A stretch of DNA of 53,992 nucleotides from NCBI GenBank assembly GCA_003252375.1, contig QKEJ01000094.1, forward strand, positions 1 to 53,992. The letters are read 5' to 3'. Made by a program: the position numbers and the translations under genes. The stretch is from Halodesulfovibrio sp. Lineage in GTDB: Bacteria; Desulfobacterota; Desulfovibrionia; Desulfovibrionales; Desulfovibrionaceae. The notes beneath the pieces were generated by a model. It ran no database searches, had not been told where the DNA came from, and worked only from the letters and a program-made list of their open reading frames with translations. Of the stretch, positions 1 to 9,034 are shown piece by piece (positions within the stretch are counted from its first letter, which is position 1; each line of letters opens with the position of its first letter).

Positions 1-450
1 CTAGCCGTTGGGCATGTGCAGGTAGACCTGGCTGGGGAACTTGCCGTCCACCTGCGGAACCTGCAGCCCGAGCTTGGCCTGATGGTTCACGAGAATGGGG
101 CCGGTAAGGTTGAGCGCGGTCTTTTCCGGTTCGCCCTGGGGAATGCTCACGGTGACGAGCACGGCAACCTGGCGGATGTTCTGCAGGCGCAGGAGCTTCT
201 GCTCCGCCTCGCTCACCCTGATGGGGTAGTCTTCGAGAAAGCTGTAGGGATCGGCCACAAGCAGGCCGAGGCGGGGATCATCCATGCTCTGGAGCACGAG
301 AAACGGCGAGCCGTCCTTGAGCTGCAGCAGGGTGAATTCGTGCATGTCCTCAAAGCCCATGATGCCCCGGGGAAAGTAGATAACCTTGTCCAGGGACACC
401 ACCTGTTTGCCGAGGCGCGTCTGTATTACTTTTTCGTTTTGCCTTGCCAT
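1..450 (-). CDS. fliW: Flagellar assembly factor FliW
   Basis: FliW binds cytoplasmic flagellin and, once flagellin is exported, binds and inhibits CsrA, which lets flagellin mRNA be translated (family knowledge). The product is 149 residues, the usual length. Its TAG stop occupies the first three bases of the window, so the gene is complete. The start ATG lies inside csrA, giving a 25-base overlap and probable translational coupling. It is the last gene seen of the flgF-to-fliW block. The N-terminal part, with a [11 protein letters not shown] stretch and a [12 protein letters not shown] stretch, matches the family as I know it. Confidence 0.95.
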   Translation of the reverse strand: MARQNEKVIQTRLGKQVVSLDKVIYFPRGIMGFEDMHEFTLLQLKDGSPFLVLQSMDDPRLGLLVADPYSFLEDYPIRVSEAEQKLLRLQNIRQVAVLVTVSIPQGEPEKTALNLTGPILVNHQAKLGLQVPQVDGKFPSQVYLHMPNG

Positions 451-665
451 AACTGGGTAGCCGCCAACAGGTCCGCGTCGCTCGTTTCAAGGGCCAGACG
501 GTTTTGTTCTTTGACTCTGAGATAGACTTCTTCCCGGTACACGGTCATGTCGGAAGGCACATCAAGACCAAGCTTGATCTGCTTTCCCTGCACGCTCAGA
601 ACCGTGATCTTTATGTTGTCGCCCAAATGCAGGCTTTCGCCAGGGCGCCGGGTAAGAATGAGCAT
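426..665 (-). CDS. csrA: Carbon storage regulator CsrA
   Basis: CsrA is a small dimeric RNA-binding repressor that binds GGA motifs in mRNA leaders. The product has 79 residues and begins [11 protein letters not shown], the hallmark N-terminus, with the [10 protein letters not shown] segment near residue 44 that carries the key RNA-binding Arg. It is about 15-20 residues longer than the E. coli protein, with a polar C-terminal tail. It lies 6 bases after flgL and overlaps fliW by 25 bases, so the regulator and its antagonist are made from the same flagellar transcript. Confidence 0.97.
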   Translation of the reverse strand: MLILTRRPGESLHLGDNIKITVLSVQGKQIKLGLDVPSDMTVYREEVYLRVKEQNRLALETSDADLLAATQLWQGKTKK

Positions 666-671
666 AGACGA

Positions 672-2225
672 TTAGATGTAGTTCGTAAGGTTCATTTGCA
701 TGATTTGGGCGGACGACTTGAGCACACTGTTGTAGACAAGCTGCTGCTGCGCAAGCTTGGTCATGAGCTCCGCCACATCAATGTCCTCAATATTACTCAT
801 TCTTGCCTTTTCGTCCAGTTCAATGGTTTCGAGCACGTTGCCCGCAACCTCAAGCCTGTTTTCGCGGCCGCCGAGCGAGGCTGCCTGCGTCATGATGAGG
901 GAGCTTGCCGTGTCCAGATCGGCCAGTGCTTCCTGGATGCCGCTCTGGTTGTTGGTCTCCATGTAGCCCACAAGGCGTCCCACTACCTCGAAAAGGTTTC
1001 TGCCGTCGCCGTCATAGACTGCCGAGGCGTTTGAGGCGCCATATGACTGGTATACGCCACCGAACACATCCTTGCCGATGCTGTTGACGGTGATGGTTTC
1101 GTTCTGGGCGATCTCGAATTTCACGTCCCCCCGATGGGGGTGCACGATGAACTGCTGGCCCTGCGTGTTGTTCAGGCTGGCGTTGCTGCCCGTCAGGGTG
1201 AGGAAGCCGCCCGGAATGATGAGTGACGCGCTGCTGAGCGTGCTCGCATCCTGCGCGGTGTTGCCGGTAACCCATGAATTGCCGTTGTCCAGGCTGTACG
1301 AGTACTCGATGAGCCCGGTCATGCTGGCGTTGGAATTGTCTATGCGGACCGTGATGTCGTCGGCGAACACGCCCGTGGCGGAAAAGCCCACCGGGGCATC
1401 CCCGTATTGGGTGATGGTGGGGGGCAGGTCGTTGTCGTCGCCCATGTAGACTGCGGTGGGGCGTACGTACACCCATGTACCGTTCATGCTGCCGTTGCTG
1501 AGCGTTTCGTGAACGTTGGTCGTGTCCACGCCCTGCACGTTGGTGCCGCTCTGGAAGGTGATCTGCACGCCGTTGATGGTGAGCTGAGTATCACCTGCCG
1601 GGATGGAGCCGTCCTGCCATGTACGCCCGGCATCCGTGGAGAAGCGCAGCGGTACGGCGGAGCCGCCGCCGATGGTGGCGTTGCTGGTGAACTGCACCAG
1701 GAAGGTCTTGTCCGCGGTACCAGTGACGGAGAAGCTGCCGTTGGAGAAGACCGCATCATTGGAGGTGAGGTTCAGGCCCTTCACGAACGCGGATTCACCG
1801 GTCTTGTGCCCTGCAAAGACGTGCCGCCCCTCGTACTGGGTGTTGGCCAGGTTGATGAGCTGCTCGTACTGCTGGCGCAGTTCGTAGCTGATCTGTTCGC
1901 GGTTGTTCTCGTCCACGGAACCGGTGGCGGCCTGTTCGGCAAGGCCCTTCATGCGGGTGAGAATGGTGTTCACCTGCGTCAGGGTCTGATCGGCAAGGTT
2001 GAGCCAGCTTTTGGCCGTGTCGATATTCTTCTGGTACTGATTGATGCCGGAAAGGGAGTCGCGGTAATTCATGACGCGGGCCGTACCAATAGAGTCGTCA
2101 GAAGGCTTGTTGATGCGCTTCTGGCTCGAGGCCTGGATATTGGATTCCATGAGGTCGGCAAGCGATGTGTTCATGTTGCTCACGAAGTTCGTGAACAGGC
2201 TGCGCTGCGATACTCTTACTGCCAT
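672..2225 (-). CDS. flgL: Flagellar hook-filament junction protein FlgL (HAP3)
   Basis: FlgL forms the second ring of the hook-filament junction. The 517-residue product keeps the conserved helical ends: the N-terminus resembles the flagellin D0/D1 segment (RVSQRSLFTNFVSNMNTSL and the motif INKPSDDS near residue 38), and the C-terminus ends in a junction-type helix (LMTKLAQQQLVYNSVLKSS). It is much longer than the roughly 317-residue enterobacterial form because of a Gly/Thr/Ser-rich middle, probably a surface-exposed domain. It starts 19 bases downstream of flgK. Confidence 0.93.
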   Translation of the reverse strand: MAVRVSQRSLFTNFVSNMNTSLADLMESNIQASSQKRINKPSDDSIGTARVMNYRDSLSGINQYQKNIDTAKSWLNLADQTLTQVNTILTRMKGLAEQAATGSVDENNREQISYELRQQYEQLINLANTQYEGRHVFAGHKTGESAFVKGLNLTSNDAVFSNGSFSVTGTADKTFLVQFTSNATIGGGSAVPLRFSTDAGRTWQDGSIPAGDTQLTINGVQITFQSGTNVQGVDTTNVHETLSNGSMNGTWVYVRPTAVYMGDDNDLPPTITQYGDAPVGFSATGVFADDITVRIDNSNASMTGLIEYSYSLDNGNSWVTGNTAQDASTLSSASLIIPGGFLTLTGSNASLNNTQGQQFIVHPHRGDVKFEIAQNETITVNSIGKDVFGGVYQSYGASNASAVYDGDGRNLFEVVGRLVGYMETNNQSGIQEALADLDTASSLIMTQAASLGGRENRLEVAGNVLETIELDEKARMSNIEDIDVAELMTKLAQQQLVYNSVLKSSAQIMQMNLTNYI

Positions 2226-2244
2226 GGTACTACCCTTCTCCGCT

Positions 2245-4362
2245 CTAGTTCTTCAGACCGAGCACCGTTTGCATCATCTGGTCTGCGGTGGTGATGAGCT
2301 TTGCTGCGGCTTTGTAGGAGTGCTGGAACTTGACGAGATTGCTCATCTCTTCATCAAGGTTTACGCCAGCCACTTCGTTCTGCCGCTCGTTCAGGTCGGT
2401 GGCCAGCGTTTCGTTGAACATGGCGTTGAACTTGGCGTTGGCCGTATCGGCACCCACCACGCCCACCAGGGAGTTGTAATATTCCTGAAGGGTCTGGTTG
2501 GAAGAGGTGTCGAAGGCTGTGCTGATGCGGACATCCTTGTTTTTCAGTTCGGCGATGGAGAGCGCGGTCTTGTTGTCGCCGTCGTTGGATTCGGCGCTGC
2601 CGTTCACGCTGCCCGCATTGATCAGGTTGGAGTTCTGCCGCACGTCATCCCGGATGGCGATGGTGGCGGCGGATTCTCCCTTGAAGAAGGTATTCAGCCC
2701 CAGTGCGGCATTGAGCCCCGTGGAATCCGTGCCAAGCTGGAAGGCATAGCCGCTCTTGGAGTTCAGCACCAGCTTGTTGTCCTGAATGGTGGCCGTGACA
2801 AAGGTGCCGAAGGTGCTGTTGAAAGCATCCTGCACGTCCTGCAGGCTGTGCTGCGTCGGGTCGAAATTCTGAATGCCCGGCGTGGCGGGATCGAAGTCCA
2901 GCGGACCGAAGGACGCGGACGAGGCCAGCTCGCCGGTTGCCGTATCATAGGCGTAGAAGGTCATGTTCCCTTCGGCCAGCCTGTCTCCGTAGTGCAGCCC
3001 GGAGCTGTTGGAGGCAAGCGGGACGTCGCTTTTGCTGACGCTGTAGGTGCCGTACAGGTTGGTCAGCGGCGTTTCGCCGCCGCCCTGGCTGTGCAGGCGG
3101 TTCACTTCCCAGGCCAGTGATTCGCTGAGGGAATCGAGGCGTTCCTTGTATCTGCCGACGCTGAAGTCGCGCAGGGCGAAATACCCGGCAATGGAGCCGC
3201 CTGTCATGCGCCGCTGGTTGTCCGTGCCGTCAAAGAACGACTGGGGCGTGATATTGATGTCTTCCGTGGTGGGTGAAACCCAGGTCAGGTGATTCTTGGG
3301 CACCACGGTGAACGTGTCGCCCTGCGAAAGATTCTGGGTGCCGGGCTTGAAGTAGATGTCGATGCCCTGCACGGAAACCATCTCCGATTCCGGTCGTGCG
3401 GCAAAGAGCTTGTCCGTGCCGTCGTCATCCTTCAGCCAGGTCCGTCCGCCGTCGAGCGAGACGCGGAACAGGGCCGCGCCGGTGCCGGCGTTACTGGTCA
3501 CGGTGCCGCCCTGCACCACTTCCACGGTGTACTCGTATTCGTCCTGCCCGTCGAAACCGATTTCACCATCAAACGAAGAGCCGGTGGCCAGCTGCTTGTA
3601 GGAATCCGGGCCCGTGAACTTGATTTCAAAGGCCTCCGGACCGTCCACCAGCGTGTAGCCGGCCTTGGTGTTGACCGTGAAGTCTCCGCCGCCGTTGTCG
3701 ATGACATCCACGTCCATCTTTTCCGCAAGGTCGCGGACCAGCCCGTTGCGCTGGTCGATGAGCGTGTTGGCATTGTTGACGCCGGGCACGTCATGGATCT
3801 GGATCTGCCGGTTCAGGTCCGCGATGCGCGTGATCAGGTCGTTGGCGTCCGTCACTTCCTGCCTGATGAAGTCGTCCATCTGGTTCTGCATGCGCGTGAG
3901 GTTCTGGTCCGTGTCGTGCAGCAGCATGAGCAGGTTGTCGCTGTGCGCCAGCAGGGCTTCGCGCACGGCATCGTCGTCGGGACGCTTGGCCAGTTCCTGC
4001 CAGTCGTTGAAGAACTGGTTCATCATGGCGTTCAGGCCGTCGGAGTTGGCTTCGTTGAACAGGCTTTCCACGCTCTGCAGCACTTCCTGCTGGGTGTCCC
4101 AGCGCTGGTAGATGGAGCTGCGGTCGTTGTACTGCTCTTCCACGAACTTGTTGAAGTAGTGGAAGACCTCTGCGGCAATGGCGCCGGTGCCGAGCTGGCC
4201 GGGGCGGCTGTCGATGGAAACGTTTTCCTCGAAGCGCACGGCCTGGCGCGAATACCCTTCGGTATTCACGTTGGCGATGTTGTTGCCCGTTACCTGAATG
4301 GCACTCTGCGAAGCGAAGAGCGCTCCGTTGCCAAGGTTAAGCAGTGAGGTAAGACCACTCAT
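2245..4362 (-). CDS. flgK: Flagellar hook-associated protein FlgK (HAP1)
   Basis: FlgK forms the first junction ring between hook and filament. The product has 705 residues. The N-terminal axial motif is clear (LFASQSAIQVTGNNIANVNT near residues 14-33, then EGYSRQ), and the C-terminus has the standard NLDEEMSNLVKFQHSY segment followed by LITTADQMMQTVLGL. The middle is long and variable, as in related sulfate reducers. It lies 12 bases after its export chaperone gene flgN and directly before flgL. Confidence 0.96.
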   Translation of the reverse strand: MSGLTSLLNLGNGALFASQSAIQVTGNNIANVNTEGYSRQAVRFEENVSIDSRPGQLGTGAIAAEVFHYFNKFVEEQYNDRSSIYQRWDTQQEVLQSVESLFNEANSDGLNAMMNQFFNDWQELAKRPDDDAVREALLAHSDNLLMLLHDTDQNLTRMQNQMDDFIRQEVTDANDLITRIADLNRQIQIHDVPGVNNANTLIDQRNGLVRDLAEKMDVDVIDNGGGDFTVNTKAGYTLVDGPEAFEIKFTGPDSYKQLATGSSFDGEIGFDGQDEYEYTVEVVQGGTVTSNAGTGAALFRVSLDGGRTWLKDDDGTDKLFAARPESEMVSVQGIDIYFKPGTQNLSQGDTFTVVPKNHLTWVSPTTEDINITPQSFFDGTDNQRRMTGGSIAGYFALRDFSVGRYKERLDSLSESLAWEVNRLHSQGGGETPLTNLYGTYSVSKSDVPLASNSSGLHYGDRLAEGNMTFYAYDTATGELASSASFGPLDFDPATPGIQNFDPTQHSLQDVQDAFNSTFGTFVTATIQDNKLVLNSKSGYAFQLGTDSTGLNAALGLNTFFKGESAATIAIRDDVRQNSNLINAGSVNGSAESNDGDNKTALSIAELKNKDVRISTAFDTSSNQTLQEYYNSLVGVVGADTANAKFNAMFNETLATDLNERQNEVAGVNLDEEMSNLVKFQHSYKAAAKLITTADQMMQTVLGLKN

Positions 4363-4374
4363 GGAGAACCTCCC

Positions 4375-4839
4375 CTAGAGCCGTCCCCTGATGAGGGAGG
4401 CTTCGGGACGTGATTGGGTGTACCGGCCCATCTTGCCGTAGGTGCCCTGATTCTTGGGCATGATCTGGTTCTGGATGAAGTCGAGCAGTCCCTGGCTCTG
4501 GTCGTGCAGAGCAAGGGCCAGCTTGGCATTGATGGATGCCTGCCGTGCGCAGCGCTGTTCCACGTCGTCGATTTCCTGGAGCAGGGCGCTTAAGATTTCC
4601 TGCTGCTCTTCGGGCAGCATGGGCATGACATCCCGAAGGCGCTTGTCACCCAGCATTTTCTTGAGTTCCAGCCGTTCCACGGCAAGCTGACGCATCAGTT
4701 CGTGGATGGCAAATTCGGTGGCAGTGACGTCCTGAGGTTTATTTTTCCTAAGATGGGCAAACTCTTCCTCAACGAGCGTCTCGAGAACAAGGAGGCCCTT
4801 GTGCTGGCGGATAAGATTGCCGTGTGTGTATTCGAACAT
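4375..4839 (-). CDS. flgN: Flagellar export chaperone FlgN
   Basis: FlgN is a cytoplasmic helical chaperone that escorts FlgK and FlgL to the flagellar export gate. The 154-residue product is almost entirely charged or helical sequence (for example RQLAVERLELKKMLGDKRLR), and the length fits the family. Position is strong support, since it lies between the flgJ/M23 gene and flgK, 12 bases from both. Sequence conservation in FlgN is low, so the call rests on size, helicity and context. Confidence 0.85.
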   Translation of the reverse strand: MFEYTHGNLIRQHKGLLVLETLVEEEFAHLRKNKPQDVTATEFAIHELMRQLAVERLELKKMLGDKRLRDVMPMLPEEQQEILSALLQEIDDVEQRCARQASINAKLALALHDQSQGLLDFIQNQIMPKNQGTYGKMGRYTQSRPEASLIRGRL

Positions 4840-4851
4840 GGGATACCTCCG

Positions 4852-6051
4852 TTAGCTTTGCCGTCCCACTGAAAGTCCCGCCAACAGGCGGTTTCTGACT
4901 TGCTCCGGGTTCCAGGCAAGCTCGCCCTGCCGTATTTCGAAGTGCAGGTGCGGCCCTGTGGAACGGCCTGTATTGCCAACTTCTGCAATTTTCTTGCCGG
5001 AACGAACTTCGTCGCCGACTTCCACGTCAATCTTGCTGGTATGGCCGTAGTAGCTGCGCCATCCGCCTTCATGCTCCAGCACAACAAGGTTGCCATAGCC
5101 CTCGCGTTCGCCGGCGTAGACCACAATGCCGTCCCATGCCGCGGCAATGGGATCACCGGTTTCGCCGCCGATGTCGACGCCCGCATGCCATTCCCGCTGT
5201 CCGGTGAAGGGATCGTTGCGCCAGCCAAAGTCGGAGGTTATGCGGCCGGGCAGGGGCCAGTTCAGCATGCCCATTTCGGGATCGCGGTTGACCGGGCCGC
5301 CCAGTCCACCCAGGCCGCCCAGTCCGGAAACGGGCGTCATGGCGCTGGGGACAGCCTCACCTGTGCTGCCGCCTTCCATGGGGCCGGGACCGCCCGACGG
5401 GGCGGGGTCTCCGGGGACATTCTGCTGTTCGCGCACAATGCTCTTGGCCAATTCCTCGACCTTGGTCAGAACGGCCTTGTCATTCTCGGAAAAGGGCGGG
5501 GGCGCGATCGTACGGGCGGACTCGGTGTCGGCCGTCTTCCCGGCCTGATCGCCGATGCGCGTGGAGGCTTCCTGATCAAGCGGGGTGTACAACGGGTCCG
5601 TGTCCTCTTCGATATCCGCCTTTACCGGGTGCTCCGGCGTGTCGGCTTCCCGCAGGGGCGACAGGGGCAGGGGGTTGTTCACCCGGCTGGGGGCCGTGGT
5701 GCGGCTGGCGTCGTTGATCTTGCCCTTCAACTGTTCATAGAGCATGTCGGACAGGCCAATGCCTCCGGCCTCGGTCATCTTCTTGGACAGTTCCTGGTCG
5801 AACATGCCCTGCCAAAATTCCTCGTCCTTGCCGTGCAGGTAGCCTTCCTTGGGCACGGTGGCCCGCATCTGCTGCCAGATCTTCTGGACGAAAATGGCCT
5901 CAAAGCCCTCGGCGGCTTCGCGCAGCTTCTTGTCGCGGGCATTGGGATCGCTCAGGCGCTGCCTGAGGGCGTCCATTTCCAGCTTGCGGCGGGTCAGTTC
6001 CTGCCCGCTCATCTGCGTGCTGAGCATTTGTGTGTCGAGGGGAGTGGCCAT
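4852..6051 (-). CDS. flgJ: FlgJ rod-binding domain fused to M23 peptidase
   Basis: Two-domain protein of 399 residues. Residues about 45-110 match the FlgJ rod-binding domain (LREAAEGFEAIFVQKIWQQM, then DEEFWQGMFDQELSKKM). A Pro/Gly/Glu-rich linker of about 150 residues follows. Residues 264-385 form an M23 (LytM-type) zinc endopeptidase, with visible metal ligands His289 and Asp293 (HAGVD) and His370 (HLHFE), plus the YYGH motif at about 334-337. In enterobacteria the FlgJ C-terminus is instead a glucosaminidase, so here the murein-cutting activity that opens a path for the rod is probably a peptide-bond hydrolase. It sits between flgI and flgN. It lacks an obvious signal peptide, as expected for a type III-exported rod cap. 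Confidence 0.92.
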   Translation of the reverse strand: MATPLDTQMLSTQMSGQELTRRKLEMDALRQRLSDPNARDKKLREAAEGFEAIFVQKIWQQMRATVPKEGYLHGKDEEFWQGMFDQELSKKMTEAGGIGLSDMLYEQLKGKINDASRTTAPSRVNNPLPLSPLREADTPEHPVKADIEEDTDPLYTPLDQEASTRIGDQAGKTADTESARTIAPPPFSENDKAVLTKVEELAKSIVREQQNVPGDPAPSGGPGPMEGGSTGEAVPSAMTPVSGLGGLGGLGGPVNRDPEMGMLNWPLPGRITSDFGWRNDPFTGQREWHAGVDIGGETGDPIAAAWDGIVVYAGEREGYGNLVVLEHEGGWRSYYGHTSKIDVEVGDEVRSGKKIAEVGNTGRSTGPHLHFEIRQGELAWNPEQVRNRLLAGLSVGRQS

Positions 6052-6052
6052 G

Positions 6053-7204
6053 TTAGATCACCTCAAGCTCCGCATGGAGCGCACCGGCCGCCTTGAGGGC
6101 GCGGAGGATGGAAATGAGGTCGCGCGGGGTTGCGCCAATGGCGTTCAGGCCGTCGGTCAGTTCCTGCAGGGTGGCCCCCTCCATCAGCACGAGACGGCGA
6201 TTCTCTTCCTTGGCTGCCACATCGGTCTGCGGCGTGACCACGGTCTGTCCGGGGCTGAAGGCGCCGGGCTGGGAAACCTGCGGATTTTCCTGCACCACGA
6301 TCTGCAGGGCGCCATGGGCAATGGCCACACGCGAGATACGGACGTCCTGTCCGACCACCACGGTGCCGGTCTTTTCATCCACCACCACCTTGGCCTTGCT
6401 GTCGGGGGTGACCTGAAGGTTTTCGATGGAGGCCATGAGCGGCACGAGGTTGCTCTGGTACTCGGGCGGAATGCGCAGGCGTATGGTGGAAATGTCCGAG
6501 GCCTGGGCAAAGTCGCCGCCGATGCTGTTGTTCAGACGTTCCACGACCTGCTGGGTGGTGGAGAAGTCCGGCGTGTTCATGTGCAGGGTCAGGGTGTCCT
6601 GATTATTGAACTGGAAGGGAACCCCGCGCTCCACGGAAACACCGTTGGGAATGCGTCCCACGGTGGTGATGTTCTTCTGTGCGCTGGCTGCGGCACCCTG
6701 TACCGAGAAACCGCCGAGGGCCAACGGGCCCTGCGCCAGGCCATAGACCTTGCCGTCAATGCCCTTGAGGGGGGTGAGCAGCAGGACGCCGCCCAGCAGA
6801 CTGGAGGCGTCACCGATGCTGGACACCGTGGCATCCAGACGGGAGCCCGGCTGCGAGGAGACGGGCATCTTGGCCGTGACCATGACGGCGGCGACGTTCT
6901 TGGGCTTGAGCGCGGTACGGTCGACACTGACGCCGAGCTTGTCCAGCATGTTGGCCATGGAACTGACCGTGAAGGTGGAGGACTTGCCGTCCCCGGTGCC
7001 CCCGAGGCCCACCACGAGGCCGTAGCCCACGAGCTGGTTGTCACGTACGCCGCCGAAGGTGGCTATGTCCTTGATGCGCACGGCACCTGCGGGGTGCGCA
7101 AGGCCGAGCAGCAGCGCCAGTACTGCGAGCGTTGCCGCCAGCATGGAGGTTGACCGGTGCCACAGGGACGGGCGCGGGGATATGGTACACGTGATGGCTT
7201 GCAT
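6053..7204 (-). CDS. flgI: Flagellar P-ring protein FlgI
   Basis: FlgI forms the periplasmic P ring around the rod. The product is 383 residues. An N-terminal Sec signal peptide precedes a hydrophobic run ([21 protein letters not shown]) and then [31 protein letters not shown], the FlgI signature start. The C-terminus carries the typical [19 protein letters not shown] segment. The ATG at 7204 has GGAG about 8 bases upstream. A shorter start at 7144 would keep a more standard signal peptide and cannot be excluded. Confidence 0.96.
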   Translation of the reverse strand: MQAITCTISPRPSLWHRSTSMLAATLAVLALLLGLAHPAGAVRIKDIATFGGVRDNQLVGYGLVVGLGGTGDGKSSTFTVSSMANMLDKLGVSVDRTALKPKNVAAVMVTAKMPVSSQPGSRLDATVSSIGDASSLLGGVLLLTPLKGIDGKVYGLAQGPLALGGFSVQGAAASAQKNITTVGRIPNGVSVERGVPFQFNNQDTLTLHMNTPDFSTTQQVVERLNNSIGGDFAQASDISTIRLRIPPEYQSNLVPLMASIENLQVTPDSKAKVVVDEKTGTVVVGQDVRISRVAIAHGALQIVVQENPQVSQPGAFSPGQTVVTPQTDVAAKEENRRLVLMEGATLQELTDGLNAIGATPRDLISILRALKAAGALHAELEVI

Positions 7205-7222
7205 GCGAAATTCTCCATGGCC

Positions 7223-7948
7223 CTAGAAGGGCCAGACATTATCCATGAGCCGGACGAACCAGCCCGGTTTCTGCTTGTCGGCCACGGCGCCCTCTCCGTA
7301 GTAGGCGATGCGCGCGTTGGCGAGCTGCGTGGACTGGACCGCATTGTCGGCATCCACGTCAGAGGTGCGGACGAGGCCGCTGATGACCATGTACTGCGTT
7401 TCGTCGTTCACGCGGGTTTCCCGTGCGCCTTCCAGCTGCAGCAGGCCGCCGGGCAGCACCTTGATGACCCGGCAGGCAATGGTGGAGGTAAAGGTGTTTT
7501 CACGCTTGGTCTCGCCCTTGCCCGTGAAGTCGGAGGTGGCTGATGTGCTCAGCATGGGGGTGGTGGTGCCGCCCAGACTGCCCGGTATGGAGAGCGGGCC
7601 GAGCCCCACGCGGCTGTGGCCGAAGAAGGTGCTCACCCCGAGATTCATGTTTGATTCCTTTTCGGTGGTGGTCTCGGCCTTGTTCTTGGCGGTGGTGGTT
7701 TCCACGATGTTCACCAGCACGATATCGCCGACCCGGCGGGCGCGGTTGTCGGTGAAGAGGTAGTTGGCCTCTGCATCGTCAAACAGCGATCCGGGGTTCG
7801 CAGCCTGCTCCTCCGGCGTCATGGCCGCAGGCGAGGGCATCATGGGCGGCATGGGGCCGGGCTTTTCCTTGGCGGCCTGACATCCGCCCAGCAGGGCGCC
7901 GGCGAGCAGCAGTGCCAAAAAACCGGCTTTGTGTCTGTGCATGTTCAT
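7223..7948 (-). CDS. flgH: Flagellar L-ring lipoprotein FlgH
   Basis: FlgH forms the outer-membrane L ring. I place the start at 7948, because a GAGGTGG ribosome-binding site lies about 7 bases upstream and the product then begins with a lipoprotein signal peptide ending in the lipobox LLGG-C. A longer frame opening at 8047 would bury that signal and overlap flgA. The mature part has the expected SLFDDAEANYLFTDNRARRVGDIVLVNI stretch, cut here to its recognisable pieces SLFDDAEANYLF and RVGDIVLVNI. The product is 241 residues. It is followed 18 bases later by flgI, its ring partner. Confidence 0.94.
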   Translation of the reverse strand: MNMHRHKAGFLALLLAGALLGGCQAAKEKPGPMPPMMPSPAAMTPEEQAANPGSLFDDAEANYLFTDNRARRVGDIVLVNIVETTTAKNKAETTTEKESNMNLGVSTFFGHSRVGLGPLSIPGSLGGTTTPMLSTSATSDFTGKGETKRENTFTSTIACRVIKVLPGGLLQLEGARETRVNDETQYMVISGLVRTSDVDADNAVQSTQLANARIAYYGEGAVADKQKPGWFVRLMDNVWPF

Positions 7949-8003
7949 GTTCCACCTCTTGTGGCCGGAAGCGCCGGCCTGCGCGGGTTGCGCGGGGCAA
8001 CCG

Positions 8004-8999
8004 CTAGTTTCCGATGACCACCGTGTTTTCATCCTGCACCGTGGCATAGACTTCCTTCTTGCTGTGCAAATTGCGGACCGGGATGGTATCCCCCGGTTTT
8101 CCGTCGGCCAGGGTTTCCACGGGAACGGTCAGGCGCAGCTGCTTGCCCCTGTATATGAGTTCGACGCGCGTGCCCTTGGTGAGCACGGGGAGCATCTCGA
8201 TGTCGGACTGGTAGATGACGCTGCCCGCCCCGATGGGCCGGAGCAGCCGCCATGGACCGCCCTTGCCGTCCCAGACTTCGCCGTTCAGGTAGGCGAGGTT
8301 CTTCTTGGCAAAGGTCACGGCATCCGGGGTGAGGGGATCATGCCGGTTCACGGGGATGGCCGCACAGGGCACGGTAATCCACTGATCCAGCGTGGCGCCT
8401 CCTGTAATGCGGCGGACAAGGTCCCCCTTGGGGGTCACTTCGCGCATCCGGATGGTGATTTGCCCCGGGGCCATGGAGGTGGGCGGTTCCACCTCAAGCT
8501 TGTTGAGTCGGTCACTGAGGAAGACGAACGACGGCAACTGCGTGTTCCGGATGCTCACCTCGCCGCGCATCTGCGCGGTGAGAGGTGTCAATGAACTGAC
8601 AACCAGCTTGTTCAGCTCGGCTTCCAGCAGCACGGCACCGCCTTGCTGTATGGCCAGGGACGAGGGGTAGATGGCCAGCTCCGCGGCATCTCCCAGGTAT
8701 TTCCCCAGTTCCTTGCGCAGGCGCGTCTTGGAGATGGTCATGGGGCGTCCCGGTTTGGGGGGCGCCGGCCAGAGCTCCATGCGGGCGAAGTTGGCCCAGT
8801 TCTTGGGATTGATGTCTCCCACCGGGTCGGCAATCTCTCCCAGGTGTACCCGCTTGCCCGCCACCACGGCGGCGTCACGGATATGAATGCGCCAGTCGGC
8901 ATCGATCCGTGCACCCGCCGCTGCCACGGTAGCGAGCAGCAGCACGGCCGCGAACAGGGCGGTCCGTGTGGCGAGGTGTATGGCGTGCCTTGCGTTCAT
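8004..8999 (-). CDS. flgA: Flagella basal body P-ring formation protein FlgA
   Basis: FlgA is a periplasmic chaperone for P-ring assembly. The product has 331 residues, longer than the E. coli form of about 219. An N-terminal signal peptide (LFAAVLLLATVAAAGA) is followed by an extra N-terminal region, and the C-terminal half has the SAF/FlgA fold, with PVNRHDPLTPDAVTFAKKNL, then a basic beta-rich stretch and the end VYATVQDENTVVIGN. It lies between flgG and flgH, next to the ring genes it serves. Confidence 0.9.
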   Translation of the reverse strand: MNARHAIHLATRTALFAAVLLLATVAAAGARIDADWRIHIRDAAVVAGKRVHLGEIADPVGDINPKNWANFARMELWPAPPKPGRPMTISKTRLRKELGKYLGDAAELAIYPSSLAIQQGGAVLLEAELNKLVVSSLTPLTAQMRGEVSIRNTQLPSFVFLSDRLNKLEVEPPTSMAPGQITIRMREVTPKGDLVRRITGGATLDQWITVPCAAIPVNRHDPLTPDAVTFAKKNLAYLNGEVWDGKGGPWRLLRPIGAGSVIYQSDIEMLPVLTKGTRVELIYRGKQLRLTVPVETLADGKPGDTIPVRNLHSKKEVYATVQDENTVVIGN

Positions 9000-9034
9000 G
9001 TCGTCTCCTTCAGTTGGTCAGGGCGTTACCGGGC

